Part shown: positions 25,287 through 32,721 of the stretch, piece after piece
Position numbering within the stretch: position 1 is the first letter of the stretch
Layout of the letters: each line of letters starts with the position of its first letter
Assembly: GCA_016700335.1 (NCBI GenBank)
Contig: CP065014.1
Span: forward strand, 1 to 64,000
Source of the DNA: Chlorobiota bacterium
Lineage (GTDB): Bacteria; Bacteroidota; Ignavibacteria; OLB7
DNA length: 64,000 nucleotides
Direction: 5' to 3'
Made by a program: the position numbers and the translations under genes
Notes under the pieces: model-generated
Seen by the model: the letters and a program-made list of their open reading frames with translations, nothing else
The model's database searches: none
Told to the model about the DNA's origin: nothing

Positions 25287-26216
25287 TTATTCAATTTCAA
25301 AATGTTTCTTTATTCGCAACATTCTTAATGTGTTCCATTTGCTGGGTTTTCCTGCTTTCTCCATGATGATGTGCACTTGTCCTGAATGTGCTGCATGCAC
25401 ATTCCATGATCCATCCTTATTTTGTTTTTTATTCAAATGGGCCAATGCCACAGTCATTCTATTGTCCCATTTAATTCCTGCATATTGAAAATAATCCATA
25501 GCTCTAAGAACATCATATTTCCATCTGCATGGATATGTTAACTTTAAGAAGTTCTTATCAATTATTTCTCCTGTGTGGTCTGATAAAAATAATCTGTGCA
25601 TCAAGATAAATTCTACTGCAGTTTTAATAGCATCAGAAATTTCTTTTTTTCTATAAGTGAATCCCATTTGCTGAAATTCGGTGAATCCTTCGAGAACTGA
25701 AATAGTGGAATGCAATGAGCTATGTTTAGCTCCACTTCTTGTTGTTCTGCAATTAAATCCTCCATCCGGCATAATCTCATTAAGAATACTATCTATAATG
25801 GAATGTAACTTCTTTTCAGGTGTTTTGAAATAGGAAGCATAATTCAAAAACATTCCATTTACACAAACGTCACTATGCTGCGATTTGGAAGACCCCAATT
25901 GAATACCTCCATCATCTGCTAGGTTATTTTGTAAGACCAGTTCTATTGTCTCTTTTACAATTTCATTGTTTGATGGGAGATTTAAATTGCAAAGGTCAAG
26001 TAAAGTGTAATGGGTCGAAATCCATTTGGGCTGATAGAATCTATCTCCCCAATGGCCGCTTGAATTACGTTTTAATAAAATTTTGGTACCCCATCCTTCA
26101 TTTGCTATTCGGATTTGAAGTTTTTTTTTGTCAGAACCTAATAAATCACGCCAAACTTGGTATTGGATAGAGACGTCTCCTTCCAATAACCAGTCTATGA
26201 TTTGTTGATTGTTCAT
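25287..26216 (-). CDS. Alpha/alpha-toroid protein (terpenoid cyclase/prenyltransferase-like fold)
   Basis: A 309-residue protein beginning MNNQQIIDWLLEGDVSIQYQ. Repeated motifs such as LADDGGIQLGSS, MPDGGFNCR and NKKQNKDGSWNVHA (the QW/DGG pattern), plus HSTISVLEGFTEF, resemble the repeats of squalene cyclases and prenyltransferases. The catalytic Asp motif of cyclases is not obvious. A related hypothetical family is often annotated as squalene cyclase-like or prenyltransferase-like. No signal peptide. It is the last gene of a cassette that also encodes the zinc ribbon protein upstream. Enzymatic function is unknown. Confidence 0.7.
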   Translation of the reverse strand: MNNQQIIDWLLEGDVSIQYQVWRDLLGSDKKKLQIRIANEGWGTKILLKRNSSGHWGDRFYQPKWISTHYTLLDLCNLNLPSNNEIVKETIELVLQNNLADDGGIQLGSSKSQHSDVCVNGMFLNYASYFKTPEKKLHSIIDSILNEIMPDGGFNCRTTRSGAKHSSLHSTISVLEGFTEFQQMGFTYRKKEISDAIKTAVEFILMHRLFLSDHTGEIIDKNFLKLTYPCRWKYDVLRAMDYFQYAGIKWDNRMTVALAHLNKKQNKDGSWNVHAAHSGQVHIIMEKAGKPSKWNTLRMLRIKKHFEIE

Positions 26217-26271
26217 TTAACTTTTAAAATTTATTTTTGAATATAATTCTTTTGAAAAGATGTGTTATACA

Positions 26272-26544
26272 TTATTGTTTCCATCTTTCAAGATTTGGAA
26301 TTGACCTTGTAGCCAACCAAGCAAAGAAACCATTCATTCCGTCTTTCTTCATTTCTTGTATGCAAAACTTTTGCATTTTTGGGGCTGTGTCTATTTCAGG
26401 GGGAGTTAAAAACACTCCATTTTCAAAGCACATGGAGCAATACTTTTTGCTGATGGAACCATCTTTTTCCGTTCCTCCACCTTTTTTGTCTTTTTTAAGT
26501 GGGAAACCACAGCTTTGGCAAAATTTATATTCTTTCATTGTCAT
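26272..26544 (-). CDS. Putative zinc ribbon protein (90 aa)
   Basis: A small protein, MTMKEYKFCQSCGFPLKKDK, then CSMCFENGVFLTPPE and MQKFCIQEMKKDG. The two CxxC pairs (CQSC and CSMC) make a zinc ribbon of the kind described as putative zinc ribbon domain (PF12674), found widely in Bacteroidota and Firmicutes, also fused to other domains. Role unknown. A start at MKEYKF two codons later is also possible. It lies 55 bases before the toroid gene in the same cassette. Confidence 0.82.
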   Translation of the reverse strand: MTMKEYKFCQSCGFPLKKDKKGGGTEKDGSISKKYCSMCFENGVFLTPPEIDTAPKMQKFCIQEMKKDGMNGFFAWLATRSIPNLERWKQ

Positions 26545-26763
26545 GTTTTTATTGAAGATTGGCTTCTGTCATAATTACAGCTAACGTTTTCGGGCTTGGC
26601 GAAGGTGGCGATTTTCATCACAAATGTTGATGCAGAGTACCAAACTTTGATTAACCACAAATGTGTCTGCGGAGTACTGAACCGCCACTTTTGCCAAACC
26701 GCTCCTATGTTTGCATTTTAATTATTTTTACTCAAAGTTAAAGAAAAATAATTAGAAAGTACA

Positions 26764-26892
26764 AGAGCAGATTAAGATAGTCAAACCTTTTAAGCAATAA
26801 AGCTTTTCTAACACGCTTATCCCTGCTCTCTTTCTTTTATTATGCTGTACAGTTTGGTAAGCATTTTAGAGTTTGTGATAGGATGGTAGCCA
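26764..26892 (+). ncRNA. Candidate IS110 bridge RNA with attC-matching guide
   Basis: The outer stem AGAGCAG (26764-26770) pairs with CTGCTCT (26823-26829). Inside it, the left side carries TCAAACC (26781-26787), matching CCAAACC to the left of the insertion. The right side carries CTAACACG (26808-26815), whose TAACACG is the complement of CGTGTTA to the right of the insertion. The two are separated by an AAGC-loop-GCTT hairpin (26792-26805). A second segment has ACAGTT (26849-26854), equal to the last bases of the element, and ATAGGA (26878-26883), the complement of TCCTAT at its left end. This is the order expected of target- and donor-binding loops in IS110 bridge RNAs. The RNA ends are not determined. 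Confidence 0.72.
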
Positions 26893-26962
26893 ATATAAGA
26901 ACGTTCTCTCTTTTGATTTGTCCACTACAAAATTACATATTTATTCATTCAAAAAAAATTAA

Positions 26963-27944
26963 ATGACAAAGATGAAAATTTACTGTGGTATTGATATTAG
27001 CGGCGATACCATTGATATTTGTTTTCAAATAGATTACAATACTTTTGATTCCAAAACCTTGTCAAATGACCATGTTTGATTTCGAGAATTACTTCGGTTG
27101 ACAGGTATTACTTATCATTTTGTAATGGAGTCAACGGGTATTTTTCATTTAACAATATGCTTTTATTTACACTCCAAGTAAATCACCTAAAGTGTGTCTC
27201 GTCAATGCATTGCAAATCAAGCGGTATATTCAAATGCATTTAGATAGAAATAAAACCGACAAGAAAGATCCCAAACATATTTGCATGTATGGCATTGAGA
27301 GAAATCCTGAGCCCTATCAAATGCCTGATATGCTTTACTTTGAATGCAAATCATTAAACAATGCTATCCATACTTTGACACAAGAAATTACCGCTTTTAA
27401 AAACAAAATTCATGCTTTGCAAAAATTGAATTTAGATAGTAAAGTAGTTATAAAGTCTGATCAAAGTATATTAAAGGAATTAAAGGTACAATTAGTAAAA
27501 TTAGAGCAAGAGTTGAATTATAAATTGAATACTTGGCAGCCTGAATTAGTCACACTAGTAAGCAGTATAACTGGTATAGGTAAAAGGGCAACATCACTTC
27601 TAATTGTCACGACTCAATGCTTTAAAACAACTGAAACTTATCAACAATTAATAAGCTTCGCCGGTCTAAGTCCAAAAGAATTTACTAGTGGAACAAGTAT
27701 CAGTGGAAAAGTCCGAATATGTAAGATAGGAGGATGTCGCTTAAGACATACTCTTTACATGTGTGTATTAAATGCTAAGAAAACTAATCCAGCTTGTAAA
27801 GCATTATTTGATCGATTGGTTACTAAAGGTAAGAACAAAAAGTTAGCCATTATAGCAGTCTGTAATAAGCTACTTAAGCTTGTTTTTGAAGCAATCAAAT
27901 CAGGTAAGGTCTTCGATAAATATTATTTACAGAAAGCTGCTTAA
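26963..27944 (+). pseudogene. IS110-family transposase, broken
   Basis: The N-terminal DEDD (RuvC-like) domain starts at ATG 26963 (MTKMKIYCGIDISGDTIDIC, with the first catalytic Asp in GIDIS). A TGA at 27077 interrupts it, and a frameshift near 27,170 moves the rest to another frame. From 27192 the protein continues NALQIKRYIQMHLDRNKTDK (NKTDKKD is the usual Asp-containing block), then a coiled region. The transposase_20 domain follows (SSITGIGKRATSLLIVTTQC, ISFAGLSPKEFTSGTSISGK, KVRICKIGGCRLRHTLYMCV) with the Ser nucleophile region, and ends at 27944. Two lesions make it a pseudogene. Confidence 0.9.
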
Positions 27945-28003
27945 TAATTTGTTTTTTTACACAGTTCGTGTTATAGCCAGTGCATTTGGAACTATTAATT
28001 AAA

Positions 28004-28702
28004 TTATTGCTTCTCACTATTGATTGCTGGTCGGATACCATAAATTAATAAATAACCAACCATCCATAATTCTCCAACAGTCGCAGGGATAACAAGCATA
28101 TCTAAATATGAACTTTGAACCCCTATAGATTTAATAAAAGTCTGAAGTAGATAACCTATACCACCGATAATTAGTATTCGTCCGAGCCACATGGGCATTC
28201 TTCCAGAGCTGATTACAATATAACCCATCGGAATATGCCAAAGTCCAAAAAATAGACCACCGACCATCCAAGCATTCGTACTTATTTCCCCTAAAAGCTG
28301 TATCAATATAGTTTTCTCTTGGAAAGTCGGGGAAGAAGCGTTCGCAATAGAAATGGCAGAACTCATTGATATTGCACTAACCATAATTACAACAGAATTT
28401 ACTGTCCCCCAAATTCCAAGTGTAGTAGCAGCCCACTTATTTATGTCACAAAACAGTTTGTAAAAATATATTGCGGCAAGTGCTTGCGAAACAATAATAA
28501 CCAACTCAAATAAAAGTCTTAATCTTGAAATGGACCCAAGATTGATTAAATTGTTTAAGGTTTTCGAAGCGTCATCCGTAACAAAAATCTGATGATGGAA
28601 AACCATAAATCCAAAAATCCCAGAAATAGCCAAGACCAAATACCACACTCCGGCAAGTCTTGCAGTTTTTATTAATTGTTTTTGTTCCATTGTCATTCCC
28701 AT
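28004..28702 (-). CDS. DUF4386 family membrane protein
   Basis: A 232-residue protein with six predicted membrane helices. The N-terminus MEQKQLIKTARLAGVWYLVL, then AISGIFGFMVFH, is typical of DUF4386. Later blocks are LFFGLWHIPMGYIVISSGRM and MPMWLGRILIIGGIGYLLQT. The start may be ATG 28702 (MGMTMEQ) or 28690. Function of the family is not known. It forms a single-gene cassette between sites I and J; the IS110 element lies just beyond its 3' end, in the attC. Confidence 0.85.
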   Translation of the reverse strand: MGMTMEQKQLIKTARLAGVWYLVLAISGIFGFMVFHHQIFVTDDASKTLNNLINLGSISRLRLLFELVIIVSQALAAIYFYKLFCDINKWAATTLGIWGTVNSVVIMVSAISMSSAISIANASSPTFQEKTILIQLLGEISTNAWMVGGLFFGLWHIPMGYIVISSGRMPMWLGRILIIGGIGYLLQTFIKSIGVQSSYLDMLVIPATVGELWMVGYLLIYGIRPAINSEKQ

Positions 28703-28728
28703 TTTTTTTACTGTTTTATTTCATTGGC

Positions 28729-28859
28729 TATAACGGTTTCGGGCTTGGCGAAGGTGGCGATTTTCACCACAAATGTTGATGCGGAGAACCAATGTTTGAT
28801 TAACCACAAATGTGTCTGCGGAGCACTGAACCGCCACTTTTGCCAAACCCGTGTTATGC
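28729..28859 (-). repeat. attC-like cassette recombination site J
   Basis: A 131 bp site, minus-strand GCATAAC (28859-28853) to GTTATA (28734-28729), with arms CACGGGTTTGGCAAAAGTGG and CACCTTCGCCAAGCCCGAAA. It follows mcrC. Extended by two bases, ACGCATAAC here is the 9-base complement of GTTATGCGT at the start of the McrBC cassette (32597-32589). Confidence 0.82.
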
Positions 28860-28908
28860 GTTCGGGCTTCTTTGTCTGTCGTTAATTTTCTGTCTGAATA
28901 CCACATTG

Positions 28909-30249
28909 TCATTGAAGCAATTTGTTTAATTCTGTTTCTAAAGTTTCAAACAACATTGAGTCTAATCTATTGAAATTTGTCAATGATGAAAAAGGTATCT
29001 CCATCGCTGTTATTGTTATTTCGTCTGCTCCACCAAAACCTGAAATAATTTTAAAGTTGTCTGATGTATTTAGGTCGTCTGAAATGTTTGGGTAAACTAA
29101 TATTATATCTGTGCAACCTCTCTTAAAAGCATAACTAACCATTTGATAAAGGTCTGATTGTGCTACACCTTTTTTGGGGTCTGTTTTGAAATTGTCTAGG
29201 CGTAATTTGTATTTGGTATCAATGATAACTTTTCTTTTTGAACCATGTCTTGCGGTAAGAAATATGTCATGTTGCATGTTGAACACTATAGGTATATTTG
29301 ACAAGTATTCGTCTGATTTTTGATATTCAATTTTCCAGTCTTTTGAAAATTTATTTTCTAAGAACCCTGCAAGAAAGTCTTCAAAAATATATTCCATTGG
29401 GAAAAGTAAACACCATTGAGAAAGGTCGTAAGTATTACTTGAATAGAGTTGTTGGCTAAGGATAAGTTTACAACTGTCAAGTAGATTGTAATAATCTGAA
29501 AAGAAAGTATTGAGAGTGATATTTTCAACATCGTGTATGGTGCAATATAAGTCCTCAACTTCGTCTAAGATGAAAACAACATCTTGGAGCTTTCGCAAAT
29601 TTTCTGAAAACTTTGTTTGCTTCATCAATAGCCTAGAACAATATTTAATTATTCTATTTACTTTATTGTCAAACAGGAATGGTTCATAATCACATTCGAT
29701 ATTTTGAAAATTACCGTGTGATAAACTACTGTTTACATAGCGTTTGAAATTTATTGAACCTCTTGGAGTAATCAACGATTCCTCTACTTCTTGATACATT
29801 GTTAAAGGTTGCTTTGAAACTGTTTCTAAAAACTGATTTGCTATTAAGTTTATAATCAGTTCCGGAAATTCGTCCACGTCAATTGTGTCAAGTGATGCTT
29901 GATTAAAAGGAAAGTTCCATTTTCGACAATAGCTAAACCAATAAAAGATGTGGCGAAGCATCAACATCTTTTCATTCTCTGATGGGTTCGGTAAATGTTG
30001 CCGAAATACTTTCGGATAAATCTCAATTACTTCATCTCCGTTTTGAATGAAGCCAACAAAATTGTTTGCTCTTATTTGATTGTCGTCAAACTGTAGGAAT
30101 GGTTGATAATGATTGTCTGTTTGAACTTCTGTAAGTTCGGAATCCGTTTCAACAAACATGCGTTGCCTCCAAATGTCTTTCAGCATTTGGTGTAAAGCAT
30201 TTTTGTTATTTATGCTCTGCCATTTTCCGTATTCAAAGAGTTGAGCCAT
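28909..30249 (-). CDS. mcrC: McrC-like subunit of a McrBC restriction system
   Basis: A 446-residue McrC. The N-terminal part begins MAQLFEYGKWQSINNKNALH and contains NFVGFIQNGDEVIEIYPKVF, the typical block before the helical middle domain (ESLITPRGSINFKRYV). The C-terminal PD-(D/E)xK nuclease region has NMQHDIFLTARHGSKRKVII followed by DTKYKLR (Asp...DxK) near residues 325-350. With McrB it cleaves DNA carrying modified cytosines. The start ATG lies one base after the mcrB stop (TAAAATG), so they are co-translated. Both genes form one cassette. Confidence 0.9.
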   Translation of the reverse strand: MAQLFEYGKWQSINNKNALHQMLKDIWRQRMFVETDSELTEVQTDNHYQPFLQFDDNQIRANNFVGFIQNGDEVIEIYPKVFRQHLPNPSENEKMLMLRHIFYWFSYCRKWNFPFNQASLDTIDVDEFPELIINLIANQFLETVSKQPLTMYQEVEESLITPRGSINFKRYVNSSLSHGNFQNIECDYEPFLFDNKVNRIIKYCSRLLMKQTKFSENLRKLQDVVFILDEVEDLYCTIHDVENITLNTFFSDYYNLLDSCKLILSQQLYSSNTYDLSQWCLLFPMEYIFEDFLAGFLENKFSKDWKIEYQKSDEYLSNIPIVFNMQHDIFLTARHGSKRKVIIDTKYKLRLDNFKTDPKKGVAQSDLYQMVSYAFKRGCTDIILVYPNISDDLNTSDNFKIISGFGGADEITITAMEIPFSSLTNFNRLDSMLFETLETELNKLLQ

Positions 30250-30250
30250 T

Positions 30251-32533
30251 TTATCTCGGTGAAATATCCCAAATGAAATTTGTGGTATTGTAAGTTACAT
30301 TCCAATTAGTGTCTGCAAATATTTTAGAAACAATATCTGTTTTACCTGAAAAATATTCCATCAACAATGGAACAACTTTGTTTTGCAAAACAATTTGAAT
30401 CGTTTGTCCTTTCATGAAGTAAGCATGCCCAATTAGATAGTCAGCTGATTTTTTTTCTTTGAAAACTGCTTCATTAACTTTTTTAAGAAGCAAAGATTCT
30501 TCTTCATTCAACATCTCATATTCTGGATAATAGCCAATGAACTCAAAACGCCTACGCAAAGCAATATCAATTAAAGCAATCGACTTGTCAGCTGTATTCA
30601 TTGTGCCTATGATGTAAAGATTTGGCGGTACGCCAAATTCTTTTTCTCCATTTGGCAAAGTAATTTTCAATTCGTTTTCTTCTCCTAATCTTTTATCGTC
30701 CTCAAGAAGTGTAATTAATTCGCCAAAAACCTTAGAAATATTAGCACGATTTATTTCATCAATTATCAAAACAAACCTTTTCAATTCCTCTTCTGTTGAA
30801 TTTTGGGGTTCAAGCGTTTCGGCAAATTCTTTTAGATGTTCTACCAATGGATTGTAATAAACACCCAAACCTTCAACACCATAATCCAAACTTCCCACAT
30901 AAATTGCTTTGAGATTTTTTACAAGCAAGTCGTGTCCTGTTCCTCCGCTTTGTTTTGTAAACTTTATTCTTCCCTCATCAATGTCAATTGATGTTACTTT
31001 GAACTTGTATCCTTTGCTTTTCATTGGTATTTCAACTTCCTTTACTTCTTCCTCAATCAATTTTGCAAAGAAGGAATTGAAAACGAAGTTAAAATCAATG
31101 GTGATTTCTTTCTTGTTGGTTGCTGTTAACCAATTTTGTTTTGCTCTTTCAGCCAACTGTTTGAAAATTCCTTCACGTTTGTCAAAACGCAAAGTGCCAG
31201 ATGTAACATCGGGAGAAATCCCAACTACAAAATCTTCATAGGAATAATTTTGGTGGAAAGTAACGAACTCAATTTGTCCATTTCTTCTTAATTCGTCAAA
31301 CACTCCTTTATTTACCTTGTGATTATTGAAATTAAATCTTTCAGGTGAAGCTATCTCAACAGCCTTATCAATGCTATTGTATGTCTTTCCTGTTCCTGGA
31401 GGTCCATAAAGGATAATGTTTTTTGCTTGCATGTCAGCTTTATTATTTGATGCAGTTGTATTATTTATTAAACTCAAAATAGTTTTGAACTCAGTTTTTG
31501 TTGCTGTGAAATTTGTTCCTTGATTACCAACTTTCAAATTTTCTAGTCCTTTTGTTCCCTTTATTTTGCTCCAAAGCAAAGGAGTTTCAATTATATTATG
31601 TGTGATTTTGATTCCTGCTTTAAGAGGGTTTTTGTCTTCTGTTTTCCATAGGTGTGAATCTTTTGATTGAGTAATGTTTTGTGCTTCACTTGTTACTTCT
31701 GCTAGAGAGTAACAACCTGAATTTTTACCTGAAATCCATAAAATTACTTTGTCACCTTTTTTTATCTTGTCTTTATGAGCTGAAACAGTCCAATCTTCTA
31801 ACAAATTATTTTTAATTGCAGTTTCGAAATCAAATACACTTGGATTGCCTTGAAATATCCAATAATTGGCATTTCTACTATTCCATAAGTCAATAACCTT
31901 ATTACGAATGTCTCTATTTTGAACTTTGCAGATTCCTTGCTGTAATTGATATGAAAATGTGTCATCTTCTTCAAGTTCATACCATTCGGAATTTGCGTAG
32001 TTGACCCAAGTGTCATACTCAATTGCGAGATTGTCAAAGGAAGGTTTAAGATTTATGTTACTTGTAACAGGTTTCGGATTCTCATTAATTCTTGCGATTG
32101 CCTTTACTTGATGTCCTTCTGTAACAACAATCAAGTCGCCAATGCTGTATTTTTTGTCCTCAACGCCAATAATAATGCTCTCTTCTTTAATGTAGTTGTA
32201 GAAGCTAGGTTTACCGCTTCCCCAATTGCATCCTAATTTCCAAATATTGCCTGTGATACTCACTCCATTCATATTTGTGCTTGATTTACTTTTTATTTCA
32301 AAACCTAATGCTGTAAAATATTTGTTAGTTGGTTCACCGCCACTTCGCTCCCAAATGTGCTCACCATTCATTAATTCATGAGCATATCGCATTACTTCTT
32401 TAGGTGGGTAGGCTTTTCCATTAATAACTACATCAAATCTTGTCGAAGGTTCAAGCGAAATAGTCTCACTGTCTATTTTCTTGACTGCATCAAGTATATG
32501 TTGTTTAGTTATTTTGTCTGGTTCAAATGCCAT
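30251..32533 (-). CDS. mcrB: McrB-like AAA+ GTPase with N-terminal DNA-reader domains
   Basis: A 760-residue protein. Residues about 1-80 are a small N-terminal domain (ITKQHILDAVKKIDSETISL). A second module lies at 90-160. An EVE-like modified-base reader follows at about 205-330 (NYWIFQGNPSVFDFETAIKN...GDKVILWISGKNSGCYSLAE). The AAA+ motor starts near 370 with Walker A LYGPPGTGKTYNSIDKAV. It continues with FVTFHQNYSYEDFVVGISP, Walker B RFVLIIDEINRANISKVFGE and the McrB signature YIIGTMNTADKSIALIDIAL followed by RRRFEF. It assembles GTP-driven rings that load the McrC nuclease. The EVE domain suggests recognition of a modified base, but the exact target is not predictable. Confidence 0.9.
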   Translation of the reverse strand: MAFEPDKITKQHILDAVKKIDSETISLEPSTRFDVVINGKAYPPKEVMRYAHELMNGEHIWERSGGEPTNKYFTALGFEIKSKSSTNMNGVSITGNIWKLGCNWGSGKPSFYNYIKEESIIIGVEDKKYSIGDLIVVTEGHQVKAIARINENPKPVTSNINLKPSFDNLAIEYDTWVNYANSEWYELEEDDTFSYQLQQGICKVQNRDIRNKVIDLWNSRNANYWIFQGNPSVFDFETAIKNNLLEDWTVSAHKDKIKKGDKVILWISGKNSGCYSLAEVTSEAQNITQSKDSHLWKTEDKNPLKAGIKITHNIIETPLLWSKIKGTKGLENLKVGNQGTNFTATKTEFKTILSLINNTTASNNKADMQAKNIILYGPPGTGKTYNSIDKAVEIASPERFNFNNHKVNKGVFDELRRNGQIEFVTFHQNYSYEDFVVGISPDVTSGTLRFDKREGIFKQLAERAKQNWLTATNKKEITIDFNFVFNSFFAKLIEEEVKEVEIPMKSKGYKFKVTSIDIDEGRIKFTKQSGGTGHDLLVKNLKAIYVGSLDYGVEGLGVYYNPLVEHLKEFAETLEPQNSTEEELKRFVLIIDEINRANISKVFGELITLLEDDKRLGEENELKITLPNGEKEFGVPPNLYIIGTMNTADKSIALIDIALRRRFEFIGYYPEYEMLNEEESLLLKKVNEAVFKEKKSADYLIGHAYFMKGQTIQIVLQNKVVPLLMEYFSGKTDIVSKIFADTNWNVTYNTTNFIWDISPR

Positions 32534-32590
32534 TATTATTTTCTTTTTCTGTCGTTGTGTTTATTATGTAGTGTCGTCTTTTAGCCTGAC

Positions 32591-32721
32591 GCATAACGTT
32601 TTGGGGCTTTGCGAAGGCTGGGATTAGAAGTACGAATGTTCAAATTTAGCACAATGTTCATTAGAATTCCAAATGTTCAATTTAGCACTGAAGCCCAGCT
32701 TTTGCAAAACCCCTGTTAGGC
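32591..32721 (-). repeat. attC-like cassette recombination site K
   Basis: A 131 bp site, minus-strand GCCTAAC (32721-32715) to GTTATGC (32597-32591), with arms GGGGTTTTGCAAAAGCTGGG and CCCAGCCTTCGCAAAGCCCC. The spacer repeats TGAACATT-type motifs. ACGCCTAAC at its 5' end is the 9-base complement of GTTAGGCGT at 35288-35280, the start of the RM cassette. The methyltransferase reading frame runs into this site. Confidence 0.85.

Larger units (their letters stand above)
26701..27966 (+). mobile_element. IS110-family element inserted in an attC arm
   Basis: A 1,266 bp element bounded by the two halves of attC site I. It has no terminal inverted repeats and makes no long target duplication; a CG dinucleotide is present at both junctions (26700-26701 and 27967-27968), as a shared core would leave. 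About 262 bases of non-coding sequence precede the DEDD/transposase_20 gene and only about 22 follow it, which is the layout of the IS110 subgroup. The 5' non-coding part contains a bridge-RNA-like fold. The transposase is now broken, so the element is probably immobile unless helped in trans. Confidence 0.88.
26579..27976 (-). repeat. attC-like site I, interrupted by an IS110-family element
   Basis: The site resembles sites H and J over 26579-26700 (AGCTAAC, then CTTGGCGAAGGTGGCGATTT ... CGCCACTTTTGCCAAACC) and then stops. The missing end, CGTGTTATAG, is found at 27967-27976. GTTATAGCC there is a perfect 9-base complement of GGCTATAAC at 28726-28734, the start of the DUF4386 cassette. Removing 26701-27966 therefore rebuilds a normal attC site of about 131 bp. 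Confidence 0.88.

Noticed and set aside
26701..27966. Assigning the element to the IS1111 subgroup because it sits in attC
   Set aside because: The long non-coding segment is 5' of the transposase gene and the 3' end is short, with no evident subterminal inverted repeats, which fits the IS110 subgroup better.
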